Shown here piece by piece: positions 39,387-41,772 of a stretch of DNA of 41,772 nt. The notes beneath the pieces were generated by a model, which saw only the letters and a list, made by a program, of their open reading frames with translations, did no database searches and was not told where the DNA came from. Each line of letters starts with the position of its first letter. The first letter of the stretch is position 1. The position numbers were made by a program, and so were the translations under genes. Source of the stretch: Planctomycetota bacterium (GTDB lineage Bacteria > Planctomycetota > Planctomycetia > Pirellulales > UBA1268); assembly GCA_029978905.1 (NCBI GenBank), contig JAPOIM010000039.1, positions 1 through 41,772 on the forward strand. The letters are read 5' to 3'.

Positions 39387-40457
39387 TCAGCAGATCCGGG
39401 GAAGGAGTTCGCCCACCGGCATGGGCACGATCCGGCGGCCACCGATGGCGGTCCGCACGGCGACCCGCCCCGGATGATCCTCCACCACGCGGCCAATGAC
39501 GACGGCATCACGCCCGCGGGGGTGAGTCTGCATCGCGGCGAGCACGGCTTGGGCGGCCTCTGCCGGCACGATTGCCACGAGTTTCCCCTCGTTGGCCACG
39601 AGCCAGGGATCGAGCCCCAGCATTTCACAGGCAGCCGCGACAGCCGGTGCAATCGGCACAGCCTCACTCTCGATTGCGATGCCGCGTCTCGACGATTCGG
39701 CCATCTCAGCTAGGCAGGAGGCGAGGCCGCCACGGGTGGGGTCGCGCATCAGGCGAATGTCGTGGCAGGCGGTGAGCATGGCCCTCACGAGCCCATGCAG
39801 TGGGGCGGTGTCGCTACTGATGTCGGCTTCGAATCCGAGGTCTTGCCGCACCCGCATGATCGCCATGCCATGGTCGGCAATCGTGCCACTGAGGATCACG
39901 GCATCGCCGGGAGCGACGTGGGCCGGCGAGAGCCGCGTGCCAGGCAGCACTTCGCCGATGCCTGAGGTGGTGATGTACACCCCATCGCCATGGCCGCGTT
40001 CCACCACCTTCGTGTCGCCGGCGACGATCCGCACGCCAGCCTCGCGGGCAGCTGCGCCCATCGCCTCAGCGATGCGGGCCAGGTCGGCACGGGGTAAGCC
40101 CTCTTCAATCACGAACGACGCGGCGAGGAAGCGTGGTTCAGCTCCGGCCACCGCCAGATCGTTGACGGTGCCGTTGACTGCCAGATCCCCGATCGACCCG
40201 CCTGGGAAAAACAGCGGCTGCACCACGAAGGCGTCGGTCGTGAAGGCGAGAGGGCCGCGGAGCGTGGGCACCACCGCAGCATCGACCGCGAGTTCGCCAG
40301 CCTGCATCCCAAAGGCCTCGCCAAACACCTCGCGAATCAGCTGCTGGGAGAGGAGTCCTCCTCCGCCGTGCCCCATCATCACCCGGCTGCTCGCATGGCC
40401 CGCCTGGGGAGACGGGCAGGAGAGGCCCTGGCTCGTGTTGGCGTCGGGGGTGGCCAT
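39387..40457 (-). CDS. hypE: [NiFe]-hydrogenase maturation protein HypE
   Basis: A 356-residue enzyme that dehydrates a thiocarboxamide at its C-terminal cysteine to thiocyanate, the cyanide source for the Fe(CN)2CO centre of [NiFe]-hydrogenases. Seen: MGHGGGGLLSQQLIREVF at the N-terminal side, TTDAFVVQPLFFPGGSIGDLAVNGTVNDLA (ATP/metal loop), RIVAGDTKVVERGHGDGVYI, MRDPTRGGLASCLAEMA and the terminal PRIC with Cys356. The N-terminal stretch of about 26 residues is longer than usual. It starts immediately after the hypD stop (TAA then ATG), so translation is probably coupled. Confidence 0.96.
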   Translation of the reverse strand: MATPDANTSQGLSCPSPQAGHASSRVMMGHGGGGLLSQQLIREVFGEAFGMQAGELAVDAAVVPTLRGPLAFTTDAFVVQPLFFPGGSIGDLAVNGTVNDLAVAGAEPRFLAASFVIEEGLPRADLARIAEAMGAAAREAGVRIVAGDTKVVERGHGDGVYITTSGIGEVLPGTRLSPAHVAPGDAVILSGTIADHGMAIMRVRQDLGFEADISSDTAPLHGLVRAMLTACHDIRLMRDPTRGGLASCLAEMAESSRRGIAIESEAVPIAPAVAAACEMLGLDPWLVANEGKLVAIVPAEAAQAVLAAMQTHPRGRDAVVIGRVVEDHPGRVAVRTAIGGRRIVPMPVGELLPRIC

Positions 40458-41552
40458 TTAGCGTCCTGCGTGGAAGTAGGCGGCACACGCTCCTTCGCTG
40501 GAGACCATCGTGGCTCCCAGCGGCGACTGCGGCGTGCACTCCTTTCCAAACAGCGGGCAGTCGCAGGGCTTGAGCAGCCCGCGGAGCACCTCACCGCTGC
40601 GGCAGGGGACGATGTCGGGGTCGCTCGCTGGCTCGGTGCCCGCGTGGAAGGGATACCGCAACGAGGCATCGTGGCCGGCGTAGGCGGGAGCGAGTTCCCA
40701 GCCGCTGTGGGGAATCCAGCCCAGCCCGCGCCACTCTTGGTCGCAGACCTGGAAGACCTCGTGGATCGTGGCCTTGGCCACAGGATTGCCGTCGTCCGTC
40801 ACGGCTCGCGAGTAGGCGTTTTCAACACCGTAGCGGCCTTCTTCGAGCATCACCACGGTGCGGCGGATGCCCTCCAGGAGATCGACCGGCTCAAAGCCGG
40901 TGACCACGATCGGTACGCCGTAGCGGGTGGCGAGTTCCGGGTAGTCGCCGGTGCCCATCACGCTCGCCACATGCCCTGCGGCAAGGAAGGCGTCGACGCG
41001 ACTGGCGGGATCGCGAAGAATCGCCTCAATGGCGGGCGGCACGAGCACCTGCGACACGAGCATCGAAAAGTTGCCGAGGCCGCGGTGGTGCGCGAGCTTG
41101 ACTGCCATGGCGTTGGCGGGCGCCGTGGTCTCAAAGCCGATTGCCAAAAACACGATCTCCCGCTCGGGGCAGGTTTCAGCGAGGCGGACGGCATCGAGTG
41201 GCGAGTAGACCACCCGCACATCTCCCCCGCGGGCCTTCGCTGCGAGCAGGCTCTCCTGGCTTCCTGGCACCCGCAGCATGTCGCCAAACGAGCAGAGGAT
41301 CACCTCGGGCCGCATCGCGATCGCGATCGCCTGGTCGATGTAGGACGTGGGGGTGACACAGACAGGGCATCCCGGGCCGTGGATCATCTCGATCGTGGGA
41401 GGGAGCAGCCGATCGAGCCCATGGTGGATCAGGGAGTGCGTTTGGCCGCCGCAGACTTCCATGATCGACCAGGGGCGGGTCGCCAGCTGTCCGATGTCCG
41501 AGAGCAGGCGCCGCGTGATGTGGGCATCGCGGAATTCGCCGAGGTGTTTCAT
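40458..41552 (-). CDS. hypD: [NiFe]-hydrogenase maturation protein HypD
   Basis: A 364-residue iron-sulfur protein that scaffolds assembly of the Fe(CN)2CO unit with HypC. All signatures are present: MEVCGGQTH with Cys34, HGPGCPVC with Cys62 and Cys65, GFETTAPANA, and a C-terminal cysteine cluster (PCRSGEVLRG, CDCPLFGKEC, GACAAYF) that binds the [4Fe-4S] centre. Length fits the family (about 360-380). Its ATG overlaps the hypC stop (ATGA at 41549-41552) and its stop abuts hypE, so hypC-hypD-hypE form one transcript. Confidence 0.97.
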   Translation of the reverse strand: MKHLGEFRDAHITRRLLSDIGQLATRPWSIMEVCGGQTHSLIHHGLDRLLPPTIEMIHGPGCPVCVTPTSYIDQAIAIAMRPEVILCSFGDMLRVPGSQESLLAAKARGGDVRVVYSPLDAVRLAETCPEREIVFLAIGFETTAPANAMAVKLAHHRGLGNFSMLVSQVLVPPAIEAILRDPASRVDAFLAAGHVASVMGTGDYPELATRYGVPIVVTGFEPVDLLEGIRRTVVMLEEGRYGVENAYSRAVTDDGNPVAKATIHEVFQVCDQEWRGLGWIPHSGWELAPAYAGHDASLRYPFHAGTEPASDPDIVPCRSGEVLRGLLKPCDCPLFGKECTPQSPLGATMVSSEGACAAYFHAGR

Positions 41553-41772
41553 GGAGTGGTGGTGTCGCGGTGGTGGCTCATCGGTGTCTCGGCTTGGATC
41601 TCGGCGATTTCATTGAAGGTGGCCAGCGACTGCCTCGCGGCCGCCTCGTCGAGCCGTGCGATCGCAAAGCCCACATGCACGATCGCGTAGTCACCCACCA
41701 CGGCGTCGGGGAGATACGCGAGGCAGACCTCTTTCACCACGCCACCAAAGTCGACCCGTGCCATGCGGAGGC
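41549..41772 (-). CDS. hypC: [NiFe]-hydrogenase maturation chaperone HypC, partial
   Basis: The frame is open to the edge of the window and reads LRMARVDFGGVVKEVCLAYL, then VGDYAIVHVGFAIARLDEAAA, the middle and end of HypC. The usual start (MCLAIPGKV with the essential Cys2) would lie to the right, outside the window, so the ATG at 41764 is internal and not the true start. HypC carries the Fe ligand set between HypD and the hydrogenase large subunit. The C-terminus is extended by a short polar tail (TPMSHHRDTTTP). Confidence 0.9.
   Translation of the reverse strand, partial: LRMARVDFGGVVKEVCLAYLPDAVVGDYAIVHVGFAIARLDEAAARQSLATFNEIAEIQAETPMSHHRDTTTP

Noticed and set aside
40368-41690. 440-codon open frame antisense to hypE and hypD
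   Set aside because: Shadow of the Hyp genes; no family pattern.

Overview
The window is GC-rich and gene-dense. It reads as a chromosomal segment of a planctomycete, probably Pirellulales-like. This is inferred from several things together: a large secreted beta-barrel protein of BBP7/DUF1551 type (a planctomycete-enriched family), many lone secreted or membrane hypotheticals, few classical operons, weak Shine-Dalgarno use, and the set of core genes. No rRNA, tRNA, CRISPR array, insertion sequence or phage gene was seen.

Layout. 1-5.5 kb: an AsmA-like membrane protein, then a complete monocistronic unit on the minus strand for a secreted protein with 16 cysteines (TTGACA promoter, about 220 nt of structured leader with a terminator-like hairpin just before the start codon, and a strong intrinsic terminator). 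After it come a lipoprotein, a cytochrome c'-like protein and a ClpP-like protease. 5.7-9.8 kb: a secreted protein, a membrane-spanning P-loop ATPase and an ApbE flavin transferase in tight order, then a DedA protein. 9.9-16.5 kb: a sigma-54 activator with a degenerate receiver, UppP, a TIM-barrel epimerase-like protein, a transglutaminase and ribosomal protein S1 with six S1 domains. 16.5-22.7 kb: tRNA nucleotidyltransferase, rhodanese, an MnmE-like GTPase lacking its C-terminus, Bcp, ScpB and a sugar epimerase. 22.9-26.9 kb: an orphan adenine methyltransferase, an M20 peptidase, a deoxyribosyltransferase-like protein, a short glycosyltransferase-like protein and PgpA. 27-33.5 kb: a co-directional run def, fmt, miaB, glnE. 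33.9-41.8 kb: a CLC channel with CBS domains, a small membrane protein, the BBP7-like barrel, a ketoacyl synthase whose catalytic cysteine is aspartate, and hypE, hypD and the 3' part of hypC (read right to left) for [NiFe]-hydrogenase maturation.

The genes fall into loose themes: formylmethionine translation and tRNA modification (def, fmt, miaB, MnmE-like, CCA-adding), envelope lipids and cell surface (UppP, PgpA, DedA, barrel), and redox or hydrogenase maturation (cytochrome c', ApbE, Bcp, HypCDE).

The most unusual items are the structured leader ahead of the cysteine-rich gene, the Cys-to-Asp ketoacyl synthase, a dispersed intergenic repeat of about 110 bp (four sites, one ending exactly at the stop codon of the truncated MnmE-like gene), and a 19-bp tandem repeat that includes a stop codon.
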